Shown here one piece after another: positions 30,204-37,016 of a stretch of 37,823 bases of DNA. The stretch comes from a candidate division WWE3 bacterium. GTDB taxonomy: Bacteria > Patescibacteriota > WWE3 > JAUXAW01. The notes beneath the pieces are model-generated. The model was not told the DNA's origin. It saw only the letters and a program-made list of their open reading frames with translations, and did no database searches. A program made the translations under genes and the position numbers. Within the stretch, counting starts at the first letter, position 1. Each line of letters starts with the position of its first letter. The stretch covers positions 1 through 37,823 of the forward strand of contig JAUXAW010000006.1 in the NCBI GenBank assembly GCA_030619715.1. Direction: 5' to 3'.

Positions 30204-31043
30204 TTATTTTATGATTCCGACGTTCCTCCCCGGCACAGTTATCTTATCACCCCCGTCAAGTTGAACCTCAACCTTATCCTCAAGTACTTTCTCCACCTTT
30301 CCCGTCTGGCCAAAAGTTGAGGAAGTAAAAACCTGAACTTCCATTCCTTTCTTGAGATCGGCGAAGACCTCGGTTACCTCCTCCGACTGGGCGTCGAGGA
30401 GTTCATGCCGGTCTTCTTCACCATCAACATAACGGGCAACCAAAAGCTCCCCATACTCGGGGGACAGGAAAACATGACGTCCCTCGACATTTTTCAAAAA
30501 ATCAAAAATCTTGCGGTTTAGCGGAGGTCTGCCAAAGCCCTCGGTTATAAGGATTGGTAGTTTCGTTTTGGCAAAAGCCGAAAAGTCCGCCCCACCACAG
30601 ACGATCCCTTTGACCCCGACGGCCTCGGCTTTCTTAAAAATCTCCAGCGTCGGCACATTCCCCCCAACCAAAATTTGACCTAGACAGCCGGCATCAATCG
30701 CCTCCAGTTTGATCGGTTCGTTGTAATCGGCCGCTATTCTGACCTCTCCCTCGCTGTCCTCACCGTTACCGGCCACTCCGCGAATAATCACCGCCGAGGT
30801 TTGGATCAGAACCGCTTTGCCCGGCAGCAACTTGACAACCTCACCGCTAACCCCGGCGGTTAAACGCTGGCGAACGGTATCTTTAATCTCGGCAACGAAA
30901 TCAAAAGGGCGAACTTTACTCCCCTTTTTGACGAGAAATTTTGCTTTACCCGCCCCTACCTTGCCGGCAGGCAGGTCTGGCGGGCGCCGCTCAACAAAAA
31001 CCTTTTTGCTAAAAATTACTTTTTGAATAACGGGCGCCTGCAT
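30204..31043 (-). CDS. Unknown protein with C-terminal KOW-like domain, MutL-like partner
   Basis: The preferred start is ATG 31043 (MQAPVIQKVIF), which has GGAGG upstream; the track's 31058 is an alternative. The product is ~279 residues. Residues ~25-100 look like a barrel-sandwich/biotinyl-type region (VKKGSKVRPFDFVAEI, AGVSGEVVKLLPGKAVLIQ). The middle (LGQILVGGNVPTLEIFKKAEAVGVKGIVCGG) is Rossmann-like. The end (KKGMEVQVFTSSTFGQTGKV) is KOW-like. It overlaps the MutL-like gene, so they probably work together. A repeat adds PPDLPAGKVG near the N-terminus. Function unknown. Confidence 0.7.
   Translation of the reverse strand: MQAPVIQKVIFSKKVFVERRPPDLPAGKVGAGKAKFLVKKGSKVRPFDFVAEIKDTVRQRLTAGVSGEVVKLLPGKAVLIQTSAVIIRGVAGNGEDSEGEVRIAADYNEPIKLEAIDAGCLGQILVGGNVPTLEIFKKAEAVGVKGIVCGGADFSAFAKTKLPILITEGFGRPPLNRKIFDFLKNVEGRHVFLSPEYGELLVARYVDGEEDRHELLDAQSEEVTEVFADLKKGMEVQVFTSSTFGQTGKVEKVLEDKVEVQLDGGDKITVPGRNVGIIK
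30949..30984. repeat. CCCGCC...GGCGGG nested palindrome inserted in coding sequence
   Basis: Outer arms CCCGCC/GGCGGG and inner TACCTTGCC/GGCAGGCAGGT flank a GGCA turn. In frame it encodes RRPPDLPAGKVGAG in the 30204 gene product. The outer arms match those at 1197-1213 and 20548-20562. Confidence 0.8.
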
Positions 31044-32074
31044 ACGGCCTCCTCCCATTTTTTCAAAACCTTTATCCGCTCACCCTCACCTTGGGGAAGC
31101 TCTAACGGCCGGCCACGGGCGTCAATCACCAAACCAACAAGACCGCCCTCGGCTTCAAATTCCCCCTTTTGACTCTGGCCTTCAAATCTTACCTTGGCAA
31201 TTTTACCAGCTTCCAGAGGGAACAGAACCAGCTCCCCGAAAGCAACTTCCAATTCCTGCGGCTCTGCCAAACCGAGGTCGATGGAAAGAAAAATCTCCTC
31301 GGAGACGGAAAAAGTCGTTGCCAAAAAGGTAAACGGTTTCTGGTCCAAAATCTCCTGGGCCTTTGAAGGTGCCTCTGGCACTTCCTCCTCAAAGAAGGCA
31401 AGGGTGGCCAGGGCTGGCAGCATCTGTTTTTGATCAAGATAAACTTTAAACAACCCTTCAGGTTGAAGTGCATCAAGTAGCATTAAAACAATACACGATG
31501 GGGTTGGAGCTTTGGAAAAAACCCCGCCACTGGCAATTATATAATCGCTCCCTCCTCCCTCCCCCCTCCTTTCTACCTTCTGGATTCTCACTCGCGCCGC
31601 CGCTTGCTCAAGATGTATGTCCCCGGGGGTGGTCGGAATAATCCGCGGATAAAGCCTCTTGTTAGCGAAATAATTCTGAATCTCGGAAAGCCGTGCTTCA
31701 AACGGTAGCCAACGGGCAATCTCTTCGGCGTAATCCGTAATATCTACACCCCGCGCCGCCTCGCCGTTGACATAAGTTATCCCCGCACCGACGATCACAA
31801 CCGGAAGTTCGAATTTCTTTAGGGCCTCAACCGGATCCAATGGTGGTTTGGTCAGAATCTTTTTAAGCTCCACCGAAGCGATCTCCCCCGAGGCATAGAT
31901 AGCGTCCGGTTTCTTGTTACCGACGGCTTGCTCGATAATATAGCGCAGGGTTTCCGGAATCGTCAAATGTGGTCGGGTTCGAAAACCCAAAGGAACTTCA
32001 ACGATGTCGAATCTATTTCCGTCAACAACTAGTACTTTAGCAACCGCCCCACCGAAATCAATGGACAAGATCAT
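31016..32074 (-). CDS. MutL-like (glutamate mutase accessory type) ASKHA protein
   Basis: From MILSIDFGGAVAKVLVVDG (32074) the product is 352 residues; the track start is a TTG in a repeat. The first strand pair is the phosphate-1 motif of actin/Hsp70-fold ATPases. IIASGGVFSKAPTPSCIVLMLLDALQPEG and VYLDQKQMLPALATLA match the conserved part of the MutL/GlmL family. No adenosylcobalamin mutase is visible nearby, so a different role is likely. Such proteins are frequent in Chloroflexi. The pairing with the KOW protein is the main clue. Confidence 0.75.
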   Translation of the reverse strand: MILSIDFGGAVAKVLVVDGNRFDIVEVPLGFRTRPHLTIPETLRYIIEQAVGNKKPDAIYASGEIASVELKKILTKPPLDPVEALKKFELPVVIVGAGITYVNGEAARGVDITDYAEEIARWLPFEARLSEIQNYFANKRLYPRIIPTTPGDIHLEQAAARVRIQKVERRGEGGGSDYIIASGGVFSKAPTPSCIVLMLLDALQPEGLFKVYLDQKQMLPALATLAFFEEEVPEAPSKAQEILDQKPFTFLATTFSVSEEIFLSIDLGLAEPQELEVAFGELVLFPLEAGKIAKVRFEGQSQKGEFEAEGGLVGLVIDARGRPLELPQGEGERIKVLKKWEEAVCRRPLFKK

Positions 32075-32077
32075 GAT

Positions 32078-32114
32078 AAAAATTTTCAATTTTCAAATCC
32101 CAATTTTCAAACTT
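32078..32114. repeat. TTTTCAA array upstream of the MutL-like gene
   Basis: AAATTTTCAATTTTCAAATC then CCAATTTTCAAACTTG, the same 7-nt words as at 25691-25747, including the AAATCCC variant. Confidence 0.9.
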
Positions 32115-32157
32115 GATTATACGGGGTTGGGAAAAAAGTTACAAGAAGAATCCAGCA

Positions 32158-32231
32158 TCTAGCTCTTTAGCTCATTAGCTCTTAGCTAAACGTTAGGTGC
32201 TAAGTGCTGGGTGCTAAGCGCTAAAGAGCTG
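32158..32231. repeat. AGCTCTT/GTGCTAA array
   Basis: AGCTCTTTAGCTCATTAGCT then GTTAGGTGCTAAGTGCTGG and GTGCTAAGCGCTAAAGAGCT. The ends AGCTCTTTAGC and GCTAAAGAGCT pair over 11 bp. It lies beyond the terminator of the 32302 gene. Confidence 0.9.
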
Positions 32232-32232
32232 G

Positions 32233-32279
32233 TTAAAAGAGAAAGAGGCAACCTTTCGTCGTGACAAGGTCGCCTCTTT
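32233..32279 (-). terminator. Terminator of the 32302 gene
   Basis: Minus strand AAAGAGGCGACCTT and AAGGTTGCCTCTTT pair (one G-U) around GTCACGACGA, then CTCTTTTAA. Confidence 0.9.
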
Positions 32280-32301
32280 GGCAGGTGTGGGCAGGAACTC
32301 C

Positions 32302-32997
32302 CTATCCTTTCAGGGGAACTGGGTAGCCGGTCACCGAGAGCTTCTCTTGCAGAAGTCTCATCAGTCCCTCGCCGATTCCAGGTATTTGCCTGTGATCCCA
32401 CCCCCCCTCATCGAGCAACTGAAGCGTAGGACCAACAAATACCTTGTTGTTGGGCATATTGAGAGCACGGCTAATCTTGTTGTTGATCAGGGATGCGTTT
32501 GACTTCTCAGGCTTTGTCTGCACCCCAACCATCAGGATCTCAAGGAGGGGCCTCTCGTGCATCTCTCTGGTGATCTCCAACTCCTCCCAGGGCCGCTCCT
32601 CCTCGACCGACGGCTCCTCGACCGGCCCCTCCGTGGGCGCTTCCTCCTCTTCGGGCGGAACCTCTTGTCCAAGAAGTTGGGCATACTCGATGAGTCTAGC
32701 TTCAGCGACCCGAATGTTTTTGATAGCCGCACCGATCTGGCCGTAATCGATGGGCATCTCGATGTACCCGCCCAAGAAGTCCATATCTTCAAGGACCTGC
32801 TTACGGAAAGCAGCAATCACGTCCTCCGCTTCGAGGATGCGCAACCACCTCCCAAATTGGTTGAGGCCATCCTTTATGCCTCTAATCGATCGGTCATCGA
32901 TCGGGTCACGGAGGTGCAGGTACTCCTTCATCAGCTTAGCCCAAGCCGCCTCGACCTCAGGTACCACCTGCTCCTCTTTCCTCTTTCCTCCCGTCAT
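32302..32997 (-). CDS. Uncharacterised 231-residue acidic protein
   Basis: Two parts joined by a Glu/Pro linker (EVPPEEEEAPTEGPVEEPSVEEE, ~115-138): a helical N-terminal part (EAAWAKLMKEYLHLRDP...) and a C-terminal part with NNKVFVGPTLQLLDEGG. No membrane segment or known motif. It has a strong unit: TTGACA promoter near 33079-33107, GAAGGAGG site, terminator 32233-32279. It resembles the other well-expressed orphan genes here. Confidence 0.8.
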   Translation of the reverse strand: MTGGKRKEEQVVPEVEAAWAKLMKEYLHLRDPIDDRSIRGIKDGLNQFGRWLRILEAEDVIAAFRKQVLEDMDFLGGYIEMPIDYGQIGAAIKNIRVAEARLIEYAQLLGQEVPPEEEEAPTEGPVEEPSVEEERPWEELEITREMHERPLLEILMVGVQTKPEKSNASLINNKISRALNMPNNKVFVGPTLQLLDEGGWDHRQIPGIGEGLMRLLQEKLSVTGYPVPLKG

Positions 32998-33078
32998 CTC
33001 TCTACCTCCTTCTTTGATTTTTTGGCCCAGCTAAAAGCTGGAAAGGGTTTTCTAAAAGCCTCAATGGCTTATACTGAA

Positions 33079-33107
33079 ACACTAGCAGAGAAGGGGTTGT
33101 TTGTCAA
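33079..33107 (-). promoter_or_regulatory. Promoter of the 32302 gene
   Basis: TTGACA (33102-33107) preceded by TTAAT, 17-nt spacer, TAGTGT (33079-33084). The -10 is weak; GTATAA lies 10 nt further on. Confidence 0.55.
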
Positions 33108-33131
33108 ATTAAAAAAGCGCGCAATAAGAAC

Positions 33132-33201
33132 CTGCTCGCTTCGCTCGCAGAACCTTGCATTTGAGCGTAGCCTCCGCTGACGCTACGGCTATTAGCTCAA
33201 A
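33132..33201. repeat. Hairpins downstream of rpsR
   Basis: CTGCTCGC-TTC-GCTCGCAG style repeat (33132-33150), then TTTGAGCGTAGC pairing with GCTAC and GCTCAAA (33160-33201). These could end the ribosomal-protein operon transcript (minus) and also look like short repeats. Confidence 0.6.
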
Positions 33202-33215
33202 AGTGAATTGCGCTA

Positions 33216-33467
33216 CTACTGATGACGGATGAAAGGAAGAAGAGCCAGAATGCGAGCACGTTTAATTGCTGTCTTGAGTTGCCTTTGGTGCTTGGCGCAG
33301 ACGCCGCTCTTGGCGCGGGCGAGGATTTTGCCGCGATCGGTGATAAAACGCCGCAAAACCAAGACATTTTTGTAGTCCGGTTCTTCACCTTGCCTGCAAA
33401 AGCTACAAAATTTTGGCCGACGATCAAAAACTCTTCGCCGGCGGCGGCGCTTCTGAAATCTTGGCAT
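33216..33467 (-). CDS. rpsR: 30S ribosomal protein S18
   Basis: Product of 83 residues: basic start [62 protein letters not shown], the S18 core that binds S6 and 16S rRNA. The FCSFC and VCAKH cysteines suggest the zinc-binding form. It is last in ychF-rpsF-ssb-rpsR. Confidence 0.97.
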   Translation of the reverse strand: MPRFQKRRRRRRVFDRRPKFCSFCRQGEEPDYKNVLVLRRFITDRGKILARAKSGVCAKHQRQLKTAIKRARILALLPFIRHQ

Positions 33468-33476
33468 AATAAAAGT

Positions 33477-34025
33477 TTAAAACGGCATCTTTTTCGATAC
33501 TTCCTCTGGATCTACGTCCTCCTTACCACCTGATTGCGCTGATTTATCCGCTGATAACGCTGATTTGGTTTCGGATTCCGCTGATTTTTTCTGCTTAGGC
33601 TTCTTTTCCTCAGCCTTGACCTCCGGTTCCCCCACCGGAGCTGGAGGCACCGCCAGCGCCTGCCCCGTACTGGATGGTGCTGGAGCCCCACCGGGACGCT
33701 GCAACATCACCATATCATTGGCAACAATTTCCGTCCTTGATCGACGATTCCCGTCCTTACCTTCCCAGGTTCGCGTCTGCAACCGCCCCTGAATATAAAC
33801 TTTTTGCCCCTTGGTCAGATACTGACTGCAGATTTCCGCCAGCCGGTTCCAGGCGACGATGTTGTGAAATTCGGCACTCTCCTTGCGTTCCCCCTCGGCC
33901 GTCTTCCACACACGGTTGGTCGCTACTCCAAAATTGCAAACCGCGTGTCCCGCCGGAGTGTAGCGCAACTCCGGGTCGCGAGTCAGGTTGCCGAGGACAA
34001 CCGCCATATTAATCGATCTCGCCAT
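33477..34025 (-). CDS. ssb: Single-stranded DNA-binding protein
   Basis: Product of 182 residues. An OB-fold of ~105 residues (NMAVVLGNLTRDPELRYTPAG, FHNIVAWNRLAEICSQYLTKG, VYIQGRLQTRTWEGKDGNRR) is followed by a disordered linker and the KKMPF tip that recruits partner proteins. The linker segment SAESETKSALSADKSAQSGG is encoded by a GCTGAT-type repeat. It sits between rpsF and rpsR as in many bacteria. Confidence 0.97.
   Translation of the reverse strand: MARSINMAVVLGNLTRDPELRYTPAGHAVCNFGVATNRVWKTAEGERKESAEFHNIVAWNRLAEICSQYLTKGQKVYIQGRLQTRTWEGKDGNRRSRTEIVANDMVMLQRPGGAPAPSSTGQALAVPPAPVGEPEVKAEEKKPKQKKSAESETKSALSADKSAQSGGKEDVDPEEVSKKMPF
33531..33590. repeat. GCTGATTTATCC-type repeat in the ssb linker
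   Basis: CGCTGATTTATC, CGCTGATAACG, CTGATTTGG and CCGCTGATTTTTTC follow each other at 9-12 nt spacing and encode the Ser/Ala/Lys linker of SSB. Confidence 0.75.
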
Positions 34026-34038
34026 AACTTCTCACCAC

Positions 34039-34320
34039 CTACTCAGAACATACAATCAAAAACCGCAACACCTCATCATCAAGATTAAGTTTCTTTTCCA
34101 GCTCTTTGATCTTGGAGGGGGTTAACTTGAAGTTGAGAAGGTGATAGATGCCTTCGGTGAGGTGCTTGATCGGATAAGCCAAAACACGCTTGCCCCACGC
34201 TTCCTCCTTGGCAACCTCGCCCTTGTTCTTTGTAATCAAGTCCTTGATCTTATCCACTTCTGCCTTCAGTTCCGCTTCGCTCACTTCGGGCTTCAGAACA
34301 ACCATTAGTTCGTAGTTCAT
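34039..34320 (-). CDS. rpsF: 30S ribosomal protein S6
   Basis: Product of 93 residues: NYELMVVLKPEVSEAELKAE, WGKRVLAYPIKHLTEGIYHLLNF and the end KLNLDDEVLRFLIV match S6. The ATGA start overlaps the ychF stop (34317-34320). Confidence 0.97.
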   Translation of the reverse strand: MNYELMVVLKPEVSEAELKAEVDKIKDLITKNKGEVAKEEAWGKRVLAYPIKHLTEGIYHLLNFKLTPSKIKELEKKLNLDDEVLRFLIVCSE

Positions 34321-35090
34321 ATCTTCACCGTCACCACATCACCGTCTTGAACTTGGTAATCCTTCCCTTCCACCCGGACCCAACCTTTGGCCCTGGCCTC
34401 TTGATATGATCCGGCTACGTCTAGCTTTGCGAAAGGGATCACCTCGGCCCGGATAAACTTGTCTTCAAAATCTGAGTGTACCATCCCAACCGCTTCTTTG
34501 ACAACCGCTCCCCGCTTGACCGGCCAGGCCTGAACCTGCTTACCACCTTCAACCGTAAACATCGTAATCAGGTCGAGCAATTTATAACATTCTTTGATTA
34601 TCTGGTCAAGAGTGGCCCCGTCGGGATACTCCTTGTTGAGATAGACAAAAGTTGGCTTAAGGATTCCGGCCTGTTTGAGCTCCTCACTGATGATTTCAAT
34701 ATCACGCTGGGAGTCGACACTTCCCATCACATGAGCAACCTGAGGATTCTCAAACGCCCTAACAACATGCAAGACAGCATCGCACTCACGAATTTTAGCC
34801 AGAAAGCGGTTGCCGAGTCCGGCGCCCTTGTGAGCGTCTTTGACCAAACCAGCGATGTCAATAAATTTGATCGCCGCCGGAACTACCTTCAAATCTCCCC
34901 GAGCCACACCCGAAACGACCTCCACCAACCTCTTTAAGCGCTTATCCGGCACCTCCACCACTCCCACATTCGGCTCAATCGTCGTAAATGGATACTCGGC
35001 CACATAAGCAATCTGCCGGCCTAAGAGGGCGTTAAACAGCGTCGACTTCCCCGCGTTAGGTAAGCCGACTATCCCTACTTCTAAAGCCAT
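34317..35090 (-). CDS. ychF: Short YchF-type GTPase/ATPase (missing coiled-coil domain)
   Basis: Product of 257 residues against ~363 in E. coli. G1 is GLPNAGKSTLFNAL, switch PFTTIEPNVGVV, G3 DIAGLVKDAHKGAGLGNRFL, and NKEY stands at the G4 site; the C-terminal TGS/DUF933 domain is complete (MFTVEGGKQVQAWPVKRGAV ... EGKDYQVQDGDVV). After DIEIISEEL the chain jumps straight to LKPTFVYLN, so the ~65-residue coiled-coil domain is missing, and about 40 more residues including the usual G5 region are gone before the TGS part. A -10 box TAGAAT with upstream TG lies 9 nt before the ATG. Confidence 0.93.
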   Translation of the reverse strand: MALEVGIVGLPNAGKSTLFNALLGRQIAYVAEYPFTTIEPNVGVVEVPDKRLKRLVEVVSGVARGDLKVVPAAIKFIDIAGLVKDAHKGAGLGNRFLAKIRECDAVLHVVRAFENPQVAHVMGSVDSQRDIEIISEELKQAGILKPTFVYLNKEYPDGATLDQIIKECYKLLDLITMFTVEGGKQVQAWPVKRGAVVKEAVGMVHSDFEDKFIRAEVIPFAKLDVAGSYQEARAKGWVRVEGKDYQVQDGDVVTVKI

Positions 35091-35163
35091 CTTGCTTCAA
35101 TTCTATCACACTAAGAAACTCTCACTGACATTTTTGTTAATTGTGGTAATATAGATAGGAAAG

Positions 35164-35616
35164 ATGGGCTTAGTGGATAAGGAAAAGCATCAAAAAACCC
35201 TCTCATACATTTGGTCTCTTAAAGAGCGGGCCGAGAAATTACGGGAAGAAGCTGATGATTGGGAAGCAAAGCCACGTATGAGTAAAGGGCTAAAGAAGCT
35301 AAAGACTCATTCAGGATCCCTTAGACGCATAATAAAAATAGCCTCAAAACCAAAATTAACCGAAAAAGAAAAAAGGCAATTAGTCCGTTTGACTAAGCGC
35401 CAGCTTACTCTACTCAAGAAACACTTTTTGTCGGTGCACAGGGTAATTCAGAAAAACCCTAGTGGGTTTTGGGACAAAAAAATTAAAAGCACCGAGAGAG
35501 AATTGGAAGAGCTTCTTACTCTTTACGAAGAAATCGTACCGCTCTTGTTCCGAAAGAAATCCGCTGCTTTCCCGGAAGAATTACAAAGAAATTCCCGAAC
35601 AAAAGGAGGTGATTAG
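35164..35616 (+). CDS. Uncharacterised helical (coiled-coil) protein
   Basis: Product of 150 residues, highly charged, nearly all helical (TLSYIWSLKERAEKLREEAD, TEKEKRQLVRLTKRQLTLLKKH, KIKSTERELEELLTLYEEI). The AAAACCC-TAGT-GGGTTTT hairpin at 35453-35470 encodes KNPSGFW, which breaks the helix pattern. A TAATAT -10 with TG lies 11 nt before the ATG. It overlaps the ribosome site of the RRM gene with its stop. Confidence 0.7.
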   Translation: MGLVDKEKHQKTLSYIWSLKERAEKLREEADDWEAKPRMSKGLKKLKTHSGSLRRIIKIASKPKLTEKEKRQLVRLTKRQLTLLKKHFLSVHRVIQKNPSGFWDKKIKSTERELEELLTLYEEIVPLLFRKKSAAFPEELQRNSRTKGGD

Positions 35617-35617
35617 T

Positions 35618-35908
35618 ATGAATAAAAAGCTTTATGTTGGTAGTCTCGACTACAGTATGACCGCCAGTAAGTTAGAGGAAATGTTTACCGATGCTGGGCA
35701 TGTGGAGAGCGCGGATGTAATTATGGACCGCGACTCCGGTCGCTCCAAAGGTTTTGGTTTCGTGGAGATGAGCACCGAGGAGGAGGCCAAAGCTGCTATC
35801 GAGATGTTTAACGGCAAAGAAGTTGACGGACGGGCTCTAATTGTTAATGAAGCTCGACCGCGAGCTCCTCGCGAAGATCGAGGGTCTTTCCGTGGACGGA
35901 GATACTAA
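35618..35908 (+). CDS. RRM-type RNA-binding protein
   Basis: ATG 35618 after AAAGGAGGTGATTA; the product is 96 residues (the track's longer ORF is an upstream extension). RNP2 is KLYVGSLDY and RNP1 is RSKGFGFVEM; a short Arg-rich tail (RAPREDRGSFRGRRY) follows. This matches the small glycine/arginine-tailed RRM proteins of cyanobacteria and CPR bacteria, which bind RNA under stress or cold. Confidence 0.95.
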   Translation: MNKKLYVGSLDYSMTASKLEEMFTDAGHVESADVIMDRDSGRSKGFGFVEMSTEEEAKAAIEMFNGKEVDGRALIVNEARPRAPREDRGSFRGRRY

Positions 35909-35942
35909 AAACTGCAGACCGCTCTCATGAAAGTCTTTGAGG

Positions 35943-35990
35943 AACCTTGTGAACTCCCCCTTGGCTGCGAGGTTTTTTATTCTTTCTATT
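35943..35990 (+). terminator. Terminator of the RRM gene
   Basis: AACCTTG (35943-35949) pairs with CGAGGTT (35968-35974), followed by TTTTATTCTTT. Confidence 0.65.
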
Positions 35991-36248
35991 ATTTTTTGTT
36001 TTTTAAGAGGCTTTTGGAGACCAAGATAAAAAGTGTTATTTCTGACGGTGAGAGCGTAGCATTGAGCAAAAAGACGAGGGAACTCGAGCAGGAACTCTTT
36101 GTTTGTTTTCTCTTGCTTTTTGGTGTTTGCCCGGTTGATCAGTACGATGCCCTCGGGCTTGAGAAGCTTAATTACGTTTAGGTAGAACTCTAGACAACTA
36201 CATCTAGGATCAACCTCATCGTCTTTGAAGGTATCTATTAAAACTAAA

Positions 36249-36743
36249 TCAAATCTTGGCCGCCGGTAGGCGGCTTTTTCTGAATTTTCCCTGGGGGTAG
36301 AAATCCTCAAAATACTTATCTCGGTGGAACTCAAAGTCCTTCCCCCGGTTTTTTCTAAGATATCTTCTTACATCTTTCTTTGTCTGGGCCAAGAGTTTGT
36401 CCAAATCTAAACCTAAATTTATGTGGATCGTTCTGGTGGGGCAAAGAGCCCAGCGGGATTCTTCATAGCCAAATTTTTTTAGGCGCTCTAAGATTGCCGG
36501 TGTGCGTGGATCGTCCGTTGTCAGGTTTGGTTCGAGCTTAATAAGGAGGGTGCGATGTCTCTTTGCTACTCTATCTATTTTTTGCAAAGAGACCTTGGGG
36601 TCACATCTTTGAATCTTTATTATCGAGCCCACGAGAGGGAGGTGCCGAATTAGAATGAAAGTACCGTTGATCTTTTCTACAATCCAACCCCGTTTCCCAA
36701 AGAAGTTGTTATATTCCACGTACTGGCGATAATCCCGTCCCAT
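36249..36743 (-). pseudogene. FemAB-like peptidyl transferase, C-terminally truncated
   Basis: Product of 164 residues where the family has ~330-400. The first part (DYRQYVEYNNFFGKRGWIVE, LIRHLPLVGSIIKIQRC) and TIHINLGLDLDKLLAQTKKDVRRYLRK match the N-terminal GNAT-like domain of FemAB proteins, which add amino acids to the peptidoglycan bridge. The frame ends in SRLPAAKI right after a GCCGCC/GGCGGC hairpin, where the methyltransferase remnant begins in another frame. The 5' end is intact, with a TAGAAT -10 box 8 nt before the ATG. Confidence 0.7.
36259..36274. repeat. GCCGCC-GGTA-GGCGGC hairpin at the gene-fragment junction
   Basis: Perfect 6-bp arms exactly where the FemAB-like frame ends and the methyltransferase frame begins. 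Confidence 0.75.
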
Positions 36744-36992
36744 TTGGATTCATTCTATCATCGAACCCTTTCATTTGTCACTCTCCCCCTCCTCGGTTCG
36801 GGCAGAGAAACCTTAATCTCAAAAGGTAAGGTTACGCTTTGGCTGTCCCGACAAATAAAGACGGTATCGCGAGCTTATTTTATCACAAAGCGGCTAAAGG
36901 GAGTTTGACTGCTACGAATCATATCATGGTAGTCATGGTAGTGAGGTTTCAGGAATAGGAAATCGAAGAAAAAATTTCAGGTGCTAAGCTAA

Positions 36993-37009
36993 GATACCTT
37001 CGGGGTATC
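36993..37009. repeat. GATACC-TTCGG-GGTATC hairpin
   Basis: Perfect 6-bp arms, just beyond the stop of the radical SAM gene and next to a GGTGCTAAGCTAAG word. No U-tract follows closely. The rest of 36744-36990 holds no gene that I can see, only a CATGGTAGT duplicate at about 36927-36942. Confidence 0.6.
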
Positions 37010-37016
37010 AGAACCA

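Larger units (their letters stand above)
35837..36334 (-). pseudogene. Remnant of a spermidine-synthase-like methyltransferase
   Basis: Recognisable only in the middle: RPRFDLVLIDTFKDDEVDPR followed by FYLNVIKLLKPEGIVLINRAN, the late motifs of the spermidine synthase/methyltransferase fold. The SAM-binding half is absent and the reading frame starts inside the FemAB-like gene in a different frame. The end runs into the convergent RRM gene. It is probably a truncated, non-functional fragment. Confidence 0.6.

Noticed and set aside
32557-33180. 207-residue plus-strand ORF
   Set aside because: Antisense of the 32302 gene, which has promoter, ribosome site and terminator in the other direction.
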